Source: Propionibacterium sp. (lineage in GTDB: Bacteria; Actinomycetota; Actinomycetes; Propionibacteriales; Propionibacteriaceae). Taken from it: a stretch of 22,129 nucleotides of DNA. Positions 1-7,685 of this stretch are shown in pieces (within the stretch, counting starts at the first letter, position 1; every line of letters begins with the position of its first letter). Under the pieces are notes generated by a model. It saw nothing but the letters and a program-made list of their open reading frames with translations, did no database searches and was not told where the DNA came from. Position numbers and translations under genes: made by a program. The stretch lies in the NCBI GenBank assembly GCA_012837465.1, contig DURG01000342.1:1-22129 (forward strand), written 5' to 3'.

Positions 1-588
1 GCCCCGCTGGCCGCCCGCCACCAAGCCCGCCTCGACCGGTCCACGGCCGAGCTCGGCTTCGCCCCCGCCGACGGGCTGGTTCAGCAGGCGATCGGCGACA
101 CCCCGCCGGGCCAGTGGCGCGTCCGTCTCCAGGTGGCTGCCGACGGCTCCGCCGAGGTCACGCGCGCACCGCTCGACGTGCAGGAGCGGCACGTGCGGAT
201 CGTCCTCGCCGCGGGCCCGTGGGGGCAGGGCCACGTTCTGGGCCGGCACAAGACCACGGCCCGGGCCCACCTCAACCAGGCAATCGAGGAGGCCGTCGCC
301 GTCGGCGCGTTCGACTCGATCGGCCACGACGTCCACGGCAACGTCCTCGAGGGAGGTCGCACCTCCGTCTTCGCCCGCATCGACGGGCGTTGGGTCACCC
401 CGCCGCTGCACCTCGGTATCCTCGACGGCGTACAGCGCGCCGAGATCCTGGCCAACCCCGGACTGCTCGGCGCCGACCGCATCGAGGAGGACCCCTTCAC
501 CGTGGCTGATCTCCGACGGGCCGAGGCCATCGTCGTCACCAACGCCGTGTATGGCCTCCTCCCCGCCACGCTGGAGCCGCCCGCATGA
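1..588 (+). CDS. Class IV aminotransferase, aminodeoxychorismate lyase-like (5' end outside window)
   Basis: The reading frame is open from base 1, so the N-terminus is missing. The visible 195 residues match the PLP-dependent fold-IV aminotransferase/lyase family (PabC, IlvE, D-amino-acid transaminase). The likely PLP lysine is in an HKTTAR motif (codon 84 of the fragment). The conserved glutamate is in NVLEGG (codon 117), followed by TSVF and a GILDGVQRAEIL segment equivalent to the PGITR loop. PabC enzymes convert 4-amino-4-deoxychorismate to 4-aminobenzoate and pyruvate for folate synthesis. The opening stretch, with ARLDRSTAELGF, resembles the N-terminal part of a lyase domain, so this could be a stand-alone PabC or the C-terminal domain of a PabB-PabC fusion. 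The stop TGA overlaps the next ATG (ATGA), indicating translational coupling. Family assignment is firm; substrate is inferred. Confidence 0.8.
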   Translation, partial: APLAARHQARLDRSTAELGFAPADGLVQQAIGDTPPGQWRVRLQVAADGSAEVTRAPLDVQERHVRIVLAAGPWGQGHVLGRHKTTARAHLNQAIEEAVAVGAFDSIGHDVHGNVLEGGRTSVFARIDGRWVTPPLHLGILDGVQRAEILANPGLLGADRIEEDPFTVADLRRAEAIVVTNAVYGLLPATLEPPA

Positions 589-1550
589 AGCTCAAGCTCG
601 ACCTGACCATCGTCGCCATCCTCGGCAGCCTCGCCCTCGGGCTCCTGTTGCCGCTGGACGGGCAGGCGGCCGAGGTCCTCGACGTCGTGACGAAGGTCGC
701 CATCTTCCTGCTCTTCTTCGGCTACGGCGCCCGCCTCTCCACCGAGGAGACCGTGGCGGGCATCAAGCACTGGAAGCTCCACCTCACGATCCTGGCGATC
801 ACCTTCGTGATGTACCCGCTGCTGGCCACGCCGCTGCTGGCCATCCCCGACGGGTGGATCTCCAGCGCGATGAAGATCGGCTTGATCTTCCTGTGCCTCG
901 TGCCGTCGACGGTGCAGTCGTCGATCACGTTCACCTCGCTGGCCGGCGGCAACATCCCCGCCGCCATGGTGGCCGCCACCGCCTCCAACGTGCTGGGCGT
1001 CATCATCACGCCGCTGCTGGCGATGCTGTTCATCCAGGGCTCCAGCGGCGGCTCCATCGGCGCGCAGCAGATCTACAATGTGATGCTGCAACTGCTGCTG
1101 CCGTTCATCCTCGGCCAACTGTCGCGCTTCTTCACCGCCGGCTTCATGCTCCGCCACAAGAAACGGCTGAAATACCTCGACCAGGGCGTCATCGTGCTGA
1201 TCGTCTACGGCGCCTTCTCCGACCTCCGCACGTCCGGCGTGTGGCGCACGCTGAGCTGGGCCGACGTTGCCTGGGTGGTGCCCATCACGATGGTGCTGCT
1301 CGCCTTCACGTTCTGGTTCACCTGGCACCTGGGCAAGTGGCTCGGGTTCACCCGGCCCGACCAGATCGCCATCATGTTCTGCGGCACCAAGAAGTCGCTG
1401 GCCACCGGCGTGCCCATGGCGATGGTGCTGTTCCCAACCGCCACCGTCGGCGTCATCGTCATCCCGTTGATGCTCTACCACCAGGTGCAACTACTCGTCA
1501 GCTCCATGCTCGCCAACAAACTCGGCTCCGAAGAAGGACCCCATGCGTGA
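585..1550 (+). CDS. Bile acid:sodium symporter-like (SBF/BASS) transporter
   Basis: This 321-residue protein is very hydrophobic, with about nine or ten predicted membrane segments starting at residue 6. It resembles the SBF-like branch of the BASS superfamily (YfeH type): GYGARLS after the second helix, the PSTVQSSITFTSLAGGN stretch typical of the cation-binding crossover, and FCGTKKSLATGVPMA near the C-terminus. Family members couple sodium entry to uptake of organic anions; the substrate here cannot be read from sequence. The ATG overlaps the upstream stop by 4 nt, there is no clear ribosome binding site, and translation is probably coupled to the aminotransferase. The 3' end overlaps the next gene by 8 nt. 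The length is normal for the family. Confidence 0.88.
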   Translation: MKLKLDLTIVAILGSLALGLLLPLDGQAAEVLDVVTKVAIFLLFFGYGARLSTEETVAGIKHWKLHLTILAITFVMYPLLATPLLAIPDGWISSAMKIGLIFLCLVPSTVQSSITFTSLAGGNIPAAMVAATASNVLGVIITPLLAMLFIQGSSGGSIGAQQIYNVMLQLLLPFILGQLSRFFTAGFMLRHKKRLKYLDQGVIVLIVYGAFSDLRTSGVWRTLSWADVAWVVPITMVLLAFTFWFTWHLGKWLGFTRPDQIAIMFCGTKKSLATGVPMAMVLFPTATVGVIVIPLMLYHQVQLLVSSMLANKLGSEEGPHA

Positions 1551-2139
1551 CCTCTCAGACCTGCGCGACGACGAGGTCTTCGTCGAGGAAACCCTCACCG
1601 GCGCGCTGGGCAACACCGCGCTGAAGGCCATGGAGTTCGATGGCTGCACCTTCGACGGCGCCCGCATGGGCCAGGGCCGGCTGTTCGGCGCCAGCTTCAC
1701 CGAGTGCCACTTCGTGGACAGCGACCTGTCGATGGCCGACCTCACCAACACGTCGTTCGTGTCCTGCACGTTCGAGCGCAGCAAGCTCATCGGCATCGCC
1801 TGGGGCAAGCTCGGTCCCTCGGGCCTGGGGCAGCCGTACTTCAAGGAGTGCAAGCTCGACATGGGCAGCTTCCAGCGGGCCAAGGCCGAGCGGTGGGTGT
1901 TCGAGCGCTGCTCCATGGTCGACGTGGACTTCACCGACGCGAAGCTGCAGCGAACCCGCTTCACCGAGTGCGACCTCAGTGGCGCGCGCTTCAGCGAATC
2001 AGACCTGCGCGACGTGAACATGAAAGGCAGCCGCGGCTACTCGATCGACCTGCGCAGCTGCCAGACCAAGGGGCTGCGGCTCTCTGCGGACGACGACGCG
2101 CTCGCCCTGCTGCGCCAGTTCGGCGTCGAACTGACCTAG
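1543..2139 (+). CDS. Pentapeptide-repeat protein, Qnr/McbG-like
   Basis: A 198-residue protein dominated by A(D/N)LXX-type pentapeptide repeats with Phe or Leu at the central position (for example CTFDGARMG, SDLSMADLTNTSF, CDLSGARFSESDLRDVNM). These repeats form a right-handed quadrilateral beta helix. An irregular, Gly/Pro-containing interruption (KLGPSGLGQPYF, about residues 88-99) separates two blocks, and the C-terminus ends with a short helix-like DALALLRQFGVEL. This two-block plan with a terminal helix resembles the Qnr and McbG proteins, which mimic DNA and protect gyrase; that function is inferred. A good ribosome binding site (AAGAAGGA) precedes the ATG inside the end of the symporter gene. 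The next bases downstream are a palindromic repeat rather than a recognisable terminator. Confidence 0.85.
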   Translation: MRDLSDLRDDEVFVEETLTGALGNTALKAMEFDGCTFDGARMGQGRLFGASFTECHFVDSDLSMADLTNTSFVSCTFERSKLIGIAWGKLGPSGLGQPYFKECKLDMGSFQRAKAERWVFERCSMVDVDFTDAKLQRTRFTECDLSGARFSESDLRDVNMKGSRGYSIDLRSCQTKGLRLSADDDALALLRQFGVELT

Positions 2140-2140
2140 C

Positions 2141-2200
2141 CGCTGGTTGAGCCGGTCGCCTCCGAGGTACGAGGAGCGCGACCGTGTTGAAACCACCGAG
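2141..2200 (+). repeat. Nested palindromic repeat, GGTT/AACC-arm type, copy 1
   Basis: Outer arms GGTT (2145-2148) and AACC (2191-2194) enclose stem GGTCGC (2154-2159) with GCGACC (2178-2183), then CTCC with GGAG, closing on the 9-base loop GAGGTACGA (2164-2172). It begins immediately after the pentapeptide-protein stop codon and may act as its transcript's 3' hairpin. Confidence 0.85.
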
Positions 2201-2240
2201 GCATTCCTGCCACCGCACCCTGGTGCCGGGAGTGAGACAC

Positions 2241-2301
2241 GCTTCAGGGGTTTCGACACGCTGTGCCGCTCGTTCCTCGCGGGCAGCGGCTCAACCAGCG
2301 A
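2241..2301 (-). repeat. Nested palindromic repeat, GGTT/AACC-arm type, copy 2 (inverted)
   Basis: This copy reads on the minus strand, with GGTT at 2249-2252 and AACC at 2293-2296 on the plus strand. The loop complement TCGTTCCTC (2270-2278) is flanked by CCGC and GCGG. Its left flank, GCTTCAGGGGTTTCGACACG, is the exact complement of the right flank of the copy inside the SURF1 gene (8463-8482), showing the two are homologous. Confidence 0.85.
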
Positions 2302-2371
2302 GGTGCCCTCGTCGTCGCCTGGCTCGCAAGCCCGCGTGGCGACGCTCAGGGACCAGCGGCTCAACCAGCGA
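2302..2371 (-). repeat. GGTCCCTGAGCG-type palindromic repeat plus a half-copy of the GGTT type
   Basis: On the minus strand it starts with GGTCCCTGAGCG (complement at 2343-2354). GTCGCC (2314-2319) pairs with GGCGAC (2338-2343) around an inner GGCT/AGCC hairpin. The 18-mer CAGCGGCTCAACCAGCGA occurs at 2284-2301 and again at 2354-2371, directly flanking this element. The second 18-mer is a lone half of the GGTT-type repeat and contributes the stop codon of the downstream amidohydrolase relic. Confidence 0.8.
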
Positions 2372-3061
2372 TGTGGAGGAGCTTCCCCGCCCCGATGACG
2401 ACCTCGCGGCGCGGGACCCGCACCAGCGCGTCCATCTCGTGCTCGGCGTCCACCAGCATCACGTCGGCTGGCGCGCCAGCTGCCAGGTCGTGGACCTCGC
2501 GGCCGACGAATGGGGCCGCCGAGCGCGTGGCGATGTCGACCACCCTCTGCAGGCCCTCATCGCCCACGATCGACGACGAACGGGCGTACTGCCACGCGAT
2601 GCCGAGGGTGTCGCCGGTGCCGTAGGGGGCCCAGAGGTCACGGATGCCGTCGGTGCCGAACGCGAACGCCACGCCCGCGTCGTCGAAGTCCTTCAACGGC
2701 AACTGCGGCATGCGCATGGGCGCGACTGTGGTGAAGGTCATCCCCAACCCACCCATGGCCTGCAGGAGGTCGCGACGACGGTTCTCCCCCCACCTGCGCG
2801 ATGGCGAAGCCGTGAGCGAAGGCCGTAGGGTTGCCACGGCAGGCCGAGCCAGGACTTGTCGACGTGGGCGTGGGCATTGATCACCGTCGGCATCGCGAGG
2901 AGGCCGCGCCCGTCGAGGTCGTCGCTCCCCCACTCAGCGCGATCAGCCGCCGGTTCGATGGAGGCGATGAGCCCGCCGTCGAAGCGCAGGTCGACCAACC
3001 TGGTGCCGCCAACCTCCCCGCGCATGCGCACGTTGCGCAGCGCGTCCACCCGGCGCATCAC
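2361..3061 (-). pseudogene. Decayed amidohydrolase (cytosine deaminase-like)
   Basis: The two ends of a metal-dependent amidohydrolase are present but do not join. Bases 3061 to about 2823 encode a typical N-terminus with the metal-binding INAHAHVDKSWLGLPWQPYG. The next recognisable segment, AFAHGFAIAQVGGE (about 2825-2784), is in another frame. The rest (RRRDLLQAMGGLGMTFTTVAP, GTDGIRDLWAPYG, VHDLAAGAPADVMLVDAE) is in a third frame to the TGA at 2361. Relatives are about 400 residues, so roughly 150 central residues, including the middle catalytic histidine region, appear deleted. The second frame change falls at a run of six C's (2786-2791). The ATG overlaps the SPFH stop codon (ATGA), so it was once the last gene of that operon. 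The family call is good; the exact substrate is unknown. Confidence 0.82.
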
Positions 3062-4299
3062 GGCTGGTTGAAATCGGGCCGTTCCGCAGGCTGCTGCATC
3101 TGCTGCGGATCACCGAGCGGCAGGCTCTCCCCGGGTGCCTCCACGGGATCGCCGTCGGAGGAGCGCTCGGGGGTCTGCGACAGGGCGGGCTGCTGCGAGG
3201 CCTTGGCCAGCGGCTGACGCTTGGCGAGCTTGTTCTGCTCCAGGGCCTGCGCATCCGCGATGGCCTTCTCGACGGTGGCGTCGGAGCGCTTGCGATCCTT
3301 CTCCGCTTGTTCCTCGATCTCAGCGTGCACGTCGACCTTCTCGGGCGGCTGGAACTGCTTGGCCGCCTTGGACACGTACTCGCGCACGTCCTCCGCCTGG
3401 CCGCCGGCAATCTGGCCGAGGCCCTTCAACGCGTCGTTGAGCTCGCTGGGGACGATCCACATCTTGTTGGCGTCGCCGTTGGCCAGCTCCGGCAGCATCT
3501 GCATGTACTGGTAGGCCAGCAGCGCCTGATCCGGCTGGCCGGCGTGGATGGCGGCGAAGACGCTGGTGATGGCCTGCGCCTCACCCTCGGCGCGCAGCAT
3601 CGCGGCCTGGCGGTCCGCCTGGGCGCGGAGCACCTGCGCCTCGCGTTCGCCCTGGGCGCGGAGGATGGAGGCCTCGCGGTCGCCGCCTGCGGACAGGATC
3701 TGCGACTGGCGCTGGCCCTCGGCGAGCAGGATCTGGGCTCGCTTGTCGCGCTCTGCGCGGGCGCCCTTCTCCATGGCGTCGCGGATGGTCGCAGGCGGCT
3801 CGATGGCGCGCAGTTCGACGCGGTTGACCTTGATGCCCCACTTGCCGGTCGCCTCGTCGAGGACGGCCCGCAGCCGCTGGTTGATCTCCTCGCGGGAAGT
3901 GAGGGCGGCTTCAAGGTCCATGCCGCCGATGATGTTGCGCAGCGTGGTCATGGTGAGCTGCTCGATGGCGGAGCGGTAGTCCTGCGCCTCGTACGCGGCG
4001 CGCTTGGGATCGACGATCTGGAAGTAGATGACCGAGTCGATCGAGACCATCAGGTTGTCCTCGGTGATGACGCCCTGCGGCGGGAAGGGCACCACCTGCT
4101 CGCGCATGTCGAGCGTGTAGCGAACCTGGTCGAAGAACGGCACGACGAGGTGCGGGCCCGGCTCGAGGGCCTTGCGGAACTTGCCCAGGCGCTCGACGAG
4201 GGCGACCTGCTGCTGCCGGATGATCTTGAGGGTGGCGGCGAGCAGCAGTACGACGACCACCACCGCGCCGATGAGGATGAACAGTGTGGGATCGGGCAT
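3058..4299 (-). CDS. SPFH/band 7 (stomatin-like, QmcA-type) membrane protein
   Basis: A 413-residue protein. An N-terminal membrane helix (about residues 5-25, FILIGAVVVVVLLLAATL) is followed by an SPFH domain (QQQVALVERLGKFRKALEPGPH through GGMDLEAALTSREEINQRL). A long Ala/Glu/Arg-rich coiled coil with degenerate repeats follows (REASILRAQGEREAQVLRAQ, about residues 185-240). The C-terminal tail of about 80 residues, rich in Lys, Glu, Gln and Pro, is longer than in QmcA-like proteins. Such proteins form large ring- or cage-like membrane scaffolds and commonly pair with NfeD proteins, as here. A clear AAAGGA ribosome binding site lies 5-6 nt before the ATG, in the 9-nt gap after nfeD. The stop overlaps the start of the amidohydrolase relic. 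Confidence 0.92.
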   Translation of the reverse strand: MPDPTLFILIGAVVVVVLLLAATLKIIRQQQVALVERLGKFRKALEPGPHLVVPFFDQVRYTLDMREQVVPFPPQGVITEDNLMVSIDSVIYFQIVDPKRAAYEAQDYRSAIEQLTMTTLRNIIGGMDLEAALTSREEINQRLRAVLDEATGKWGIKVNRVELRAIEPPATIRDAMEKGARAERDKRAQILLAEGQRQSQILSAGGDREASILRAQGEREAQVLRAQADRQAAMLRAEGEAQAITSVFAAIHAGQPDQALLAYQYMQMLPELANGDANKMWIVPSELNDALKGLGQIAGGQAEDVREYVSKAAKQFQPPEKVDVHAEIEEQAEKDRKRSDATVEKAIADAQALEQNKLAKRQPLAKASQQPALSQTPERSSDGDPVEAPGESLPLGDPQQMQQPAERPDFNQP

Positions 4300-4308
4300 G
4301 GGATTCCT

Positions 4309-4777
4309 TTACTGGGTGAGCGGGCGGTTGGTGGGGTACACGCTGAGGGTGACGCCGTCGATGCCGAAGACCTCGATCTGCTCGCCGTCCTCGATGGTGA
4401 TCGACGGGTCGAAGGAGCGGGCCTCCCAGACCTGGCCGTCGACCTTCACCTCTCCGCGATTGCCGGTGATCACGGCAGTGGCACTGCCCTGGGCGCCGAT
4501 GATGTTGTCGAGGCTGGAGCGGTAGCCCTTGGAGGAGCGCACCTTGGCGAGCAGCGTGGGGCGCAACAGGAACAGGGTCGCGACGGCGGTGGCCAGCGCG
4601 ATGACCACCTGCAGCCAGATGAGGCCCGGGGCCACGAGTGCGACGATGCCGCCGGCGAGGGCACCGGTGGCCAGCATCAGGAGCGTCAGGTCGAGCGTGA
4701 GGAGTTCGGCGGCGGCCAGCGCCATGGCGAGCACGCCCCATCCCGCCCAGAGGTTCTCGCGCACCCAGTCCATGAAC

Positions 4778-4785
<8 letters not shown>
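4309..4785 (-). CDS. NfeD-family membrane protein
   Basis: A short NfeD protein (158 residues) without the ClpP-like protease domain found in long forms. It has about three hydrophobic helices in residues 12-88 (VLAMALAAAELLTLDLTLLML, then GGIVALVAPGL and VVIALATAVATLFLL). A soluble C-terminal OB-fold-like part follows (GAQGSATAVITGNRGEVKVDG, then FDPSITIEDGEQIEVFGIDG). NfeD OB domains bind their SPFH partner, encoded immediately downstream. Start choice: GTG at 4785 with AGGAG 8-10 nt upstream; an in-frame ATG four codons later is the alternative. The first 8 nt overlap the end of the ABC ATPase gene, so the three genes form one transcription unit. Confidence 0.88.
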
Positions 4786-5569
<784 letters not shown>

Positions 5570-5576
5570 GCCAACA

Positions 5577-5582
5577 ACCCTA
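5577..5582 (-). promoter_or_regulatory. Putative -10 element for the ABC ATPase operon
   Basis: TAGGGT on the minus strand is separated by 7 nt from the ATG at 5569. It fits the TANNNT-plus-6/7-nt pattern seen before seven other genes here. No convincing -35 box is visible. Confidence 0.4.
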
Positions 5583-5595
5583 CCGGCTCATTCGC

Positions 5596-5650
5596 GGTCC
5601 CTGAGCGTGGCGCGTCCGAGCTTGCGAGGACCACGACACGACGAAGGGCC
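5596..5650 (+). repeat. GGTCCCTGAGCG-type palindromic repeat
   Basis: GGTCCCTGAGCG (5596-5607) pairs loosely with CGACGAAGGGCC at the other end. The inner stem GTCC (5614-5617) with GGAC (5628-5631) closes the loop GAGCTTGCGA. It occupies most of the gap between the divergent-facing end of fabI and the ABC ATPase promoter; nothing else is visible in this gap. Confidence 0.8.
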
Positions 5651-5675
5651 ACCGCAGCGGACACACCAGCTCAGG

Positions 5676-6449
5676 TCAGGCCCCTGTGGAGTGCAACCCG
5701 CCATCGACGTGGACCATCTCGCCGGTGGTGGCGGGGAACCAGTCGCTCAGCAGCGCCACCACGGCCTTGGCCGACGGCACCGCGTCGCCCGCATCCCAGG
5801 AGAGCGGGGCGCGCTGGGCCCAGATGTCGTTGAACGAGGAGGCTCCGGGGATGGCCTTCTTGGCAACGGTGTCGACGGGGCCGGCGGCCACCATGTTCAC
5901 GCGGATGCCATCGGGGCCCAGGTAGCGGGCGAGGTAGCGCGAGGTCGACTCGAGCGCGGCCTTCGCCACGCCCATCCAGTCGTAGGCGGGCCACGAGTAC
6001 CGCGCGTCGAAGGTGAGGCCGACGACGCCGGCGCCCCGGTTGAGCATGGGCTTGGCGGCCATCGTCAGCGATTGCAGCGAGTACGCCGAGATCTGCAGCG
6101 CGTTGGCGACGGTGTCCCAGTCGGTGTTCAGGAACTGGCCGCCGAGGGCCTTCTCGGGATCCGCGTAGGCGATGGAGTGGACGATGCCGTCGAGGCCACC
6201 GTCGAAGTGTTCCTCCAGCACTGACGGGAGCGCATCGAGGTGCCCCTGGTCGGTGATGTCGAGTTCGATCAGCGGCGGTTCCTTCTCCAGCTTCGCGACG
6301 GCGCGCTGGGCCGGGCGTACGGCGCGACCGGCGGCCGAGACCACGACGTTGGCGCCCTCCCGCTGGGCGATGTCGACCACCGCGTAGGCGATGGAGGTGC
6401 GCATGGTCACGCCGGTGACCAGGATGTTCTTGCCTTCGAGGATGCCCAT
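5676..6449 (-). CDS. fabI: Enoyl-[acyl-carrier-protein] reductase, InhA-like FabI
   Basis: This 257-residue short-chain dehydrogenase fold protein catalyses the last reduction of each fatty acid elongation cycle (trans-2-enoyl-ACP to acyl-ACP, NADH-dependent). The nucleotide loop is ILVTGVTMRTSIA near the N-terminus. The FabI active-site tyrosine and lysine are Y156 and K163 in YDWMGVAKAAL. The LLSDWFPATTGEMVHVDGG ending closely follows mycobacterial InhA. An upstream in-frame extension overlapping fabG is rejected: the ATG at 6449 has an AAAGGAC ribosome binding site and matches family starts. It follows fabG by 14 nt, the same order as mabA-inhA in mycobacteria. InhA is the isoniazid target; drug response here cannot be judged from sequence. 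Confidence 0.94.
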   Translation of the reverse strand: MGILEGKNILVTGVTMRTSIAYAVVDIAQREGANVVVSAAGRAVRPAQRAVAKLEKEPPLIELDITDQGHLDALPSVLEEHFDGGLDGIVHSIAYADPEKALGGQFLNTDWDTVANALQISAYSLQSLTMAAKPMLNRGAGVVGLTFDARYSWPAYDWMGVAKAALESTSRYLARYLGPDGIRVNMVAAGPVDTVAKKAIPGASSFNDIWAQRAPLSWDAGDAVPSAKAVVALLSDWFPATTGEMVHVDGGLHSTGA

Positions 6450-6463
6450 GTTTGTCCTTTGGA

Positions 6464-7180
6464 TCAGTGGCCCATGCCGAGGCCGCCGTCGACGGGCAGC
6501 ACGGCTCCGGAGATGTAGCCCGCCTGCTCGGAGGCGAGGAAGAGCGCGGCCTGGGCCACGTCGTCGACGCTGCCGAGCCGGCCGGCGGGGATGCGCTTGT
6601 TGTAGTCGGCGATCACGTCGTCGCCCAGCACCGAGGTCATGTCGGTGTCGATGAAGCCGGGCGCGATCACGTTGGCCGTGATGTTGCGCGAGCCCAGTTC
6701 GCGGGTGAGGCTGCGGGCCATGCCCACGAGCGCGGCCTTGGACGACGCGTAGTTGACCTGGCCGGGCGAGCCCAGCAGCGCGACCACCGAGGAGACGAGG
6801 ATGACGCGGCCCCATCGGGCGCGGGTCATCTTCTTCGTGGCGCGGCGGATGATGCGAAAGGTGCCGGTGAGGTTGGTGTCGATGACCTGGTTCCAGTCGT
6901 CGTCGGACATGCGCATGAGCAGCGTGTCCTTCGTCATGCCGGCGTTGGCCACCACGACCTCGACGGGGCCGAGCTCGGCCTCGATCTGGTCGAACGCCTG
7001 GTCCACCTGCCCCTGGTCGGTGATGTCGCAGGTCACGCCGAACACGCCGTCGGGGACGCCGCCGGAGCGGTAGGTCGCCGCCACGCGGTAGCCGGCGTCG
7101 CGGAAGGCCTCCGCCATCGACCGGCCGATGCCCTTGGAGCCGCCGGTGATGAGCACTACTCGTCCTTGTTCTTCAGCCAC
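6464..7180 (-). CDS. fabG: 3-oxoacyl-[acyl-carrier-protein] reductase FabG
   Basis: A 238-residue short-chain dehydrogenase that reduces 3-oxoacyl-ACP with NADPH in fatty acid elongation. The cofactor loop is TGGSKGIG (12-19), the NAG motif lies in VVANAGMT, and the catalytic triad is S131, Y144 and K148 (NYASSKAAL). The C-terminus contains AGYISGAVLPVDGGLGMGH. It begins with GTG at 7180; a TAGGTT hexamer lies exactly 6 nt upstream and no ribosome binding site is seen, so a leaderless mRNA is likely. It is the first gene of a fabG-fabI unit, which supports a true FabG over a generic SDR. Confidence 0.94.
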   Translation of the reverse strand: MAEEQGRVVLITGGSKGIGRSMAEAFRDAGYRVAATYRSGGVPDGVFGVTCDITDQGQVDQAFDQIEAELGPVEVVVANAGMTKDTLLMRMSDDDWNQVIDTNLTGTFRIIRRATKKMTRARWGRVILVSSVVALLGSPGQVNYASSKAALVGMARSLTRELGSRNITANVIAPGFIDTDMTSVLGDDVIADYNKRIPAGRLGSVDDVAQAALFLASEQAGYISGAVLPVDGGLGMGH

Positions 7181-7186
7181 GCCAGC

Positions 7187-7192
7187 AACCTA
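7187..7192 (-). promoter_or_regulatory. Putative -10 element for fabG-fabI
   Basis: TAGGTT on the minus strand is separated by 6 nt (GCTGGC) from the GTG start. The spacing matches the other putative leaderless starts in this window. Confidence 0.42.
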
Positions 7193-7254
7193 CCCCAGCC
7201 TCCGGTCGGGCCAGTGGCCCGTTGGCAACGAAATAACTCCCCCATTGTTGTCGG

Positions 7255-7346
7255 GTCCCGAGTGCCCCGCGAGGCACGAGCGGGGTGTATCGAGAAACCG
7301 CGTCCCGAGTGCCCCGCGAGGAACGAGCGGGGTGTATCGAGGGGAC
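7255..7346 (+). repeat. Two tandem palindromic repeats, CCCCGC-stem type, 47-bp period
   Basis: Two units in the 184-bp gap between divergent genes. Each has GTCCCGAGTG, stem CCCCGC, a 9-base loop (GAGGCACGA at 7271-7279, GAGGAACGA at 7318-7326), stem GCGGGG and TGTATCGAG. In the second unit the outer GTCCC (7302-7306) pairs with GGGAC (7342-7346). The second unit ends 6 nt before the TATGCT promoter hexamer of the next gene. Confidence 0.9.
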
Positions 7347-7352
7347 TAGGAC

Positions 7353-7358
7353 TATGCT
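7353..7358 (+). promoter_or_regulatory. Putative -10 element for the DUF3099-SURF1-methyltransferase operon
   Basis: TATGCT is followed by 6 nt (CGCCCC) and then the ATG at 7365. No ribosome binding site is present, consistent with a leaderless transcript. Confidence 0.5.
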
Positions 7359-7364
7359 CGCCCC

Positions 7365-7685
7365 ATGGCCAGGGCGAAGGATGCGGCGCTGATCACCAGC
7401 GCCCCCCGTAGTCGCAGCCTCGACCTTGAGGAGCGGCAGAAGCGGTACCTCATCACCATGGGTGTGCGGACCGCTCTGTTCGTGGCGTTCCTGATCGTGC
7501 CAGGCTGGTGGAAGCTGGTCACGCTGACCCTCGCCGGTGGGCTCGCCCTGGCCGCCGTCCTGCTGGCCAACCAGCAGGATCATCGCCCACCTCCCACCGC
7601 CACCGAGGACGCCGAACCCGTCGACGCCCTGGCCCTGACCACCGGAGAGGTGCTCACCGGCACCATCGAGGAGGACGATTCGTGA
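7365..7685 (+). CDS. DUF3099 membrane protein
   Basis: A 106-residue protein of unknown function. The N-terminal ALITSAPRSRSLDLEERQKRYL is the hallmark of actinobacterial DUF3099 proteins and precedes two hydrophobic helices (about residues 29-48 and 50-68). The C-terminal tail is acidic (EPVDALALTTGEVLTGTIEEDDS) and probably cytoplasmic. Its stop overlaps the SURF1 start as GTGA, so the two are cotranslated. Linkage to SURF1 suggests, but does not show, a role in the envelope or respiratory membrane. Confidence 0.85.
   Translation: MARAKDAALITSAPRSRSLDLEERQKRYLITMGVRTALFVAFLIVPGWWKLVTLTLAGGLALAAVLLANQQDHRPPPTATEDAEPVDALALTTGEVLTGTIEEDDS

Noticed and set aside
2201..2240. Possible CACC/GGTG hairpin terminator after the pentapeptide gene
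   Set aside because: The stem is only four bases with no T-run, and no more stable than expected in GC-rich sequence.
6450..6815. N-terminal extension of FabI reading through part of fabG
   Set aside because: The extension is an out-of-frame reading of fabG. FabI homologues start at MGILEGK-like sequence, where a ribosome binding site is present.
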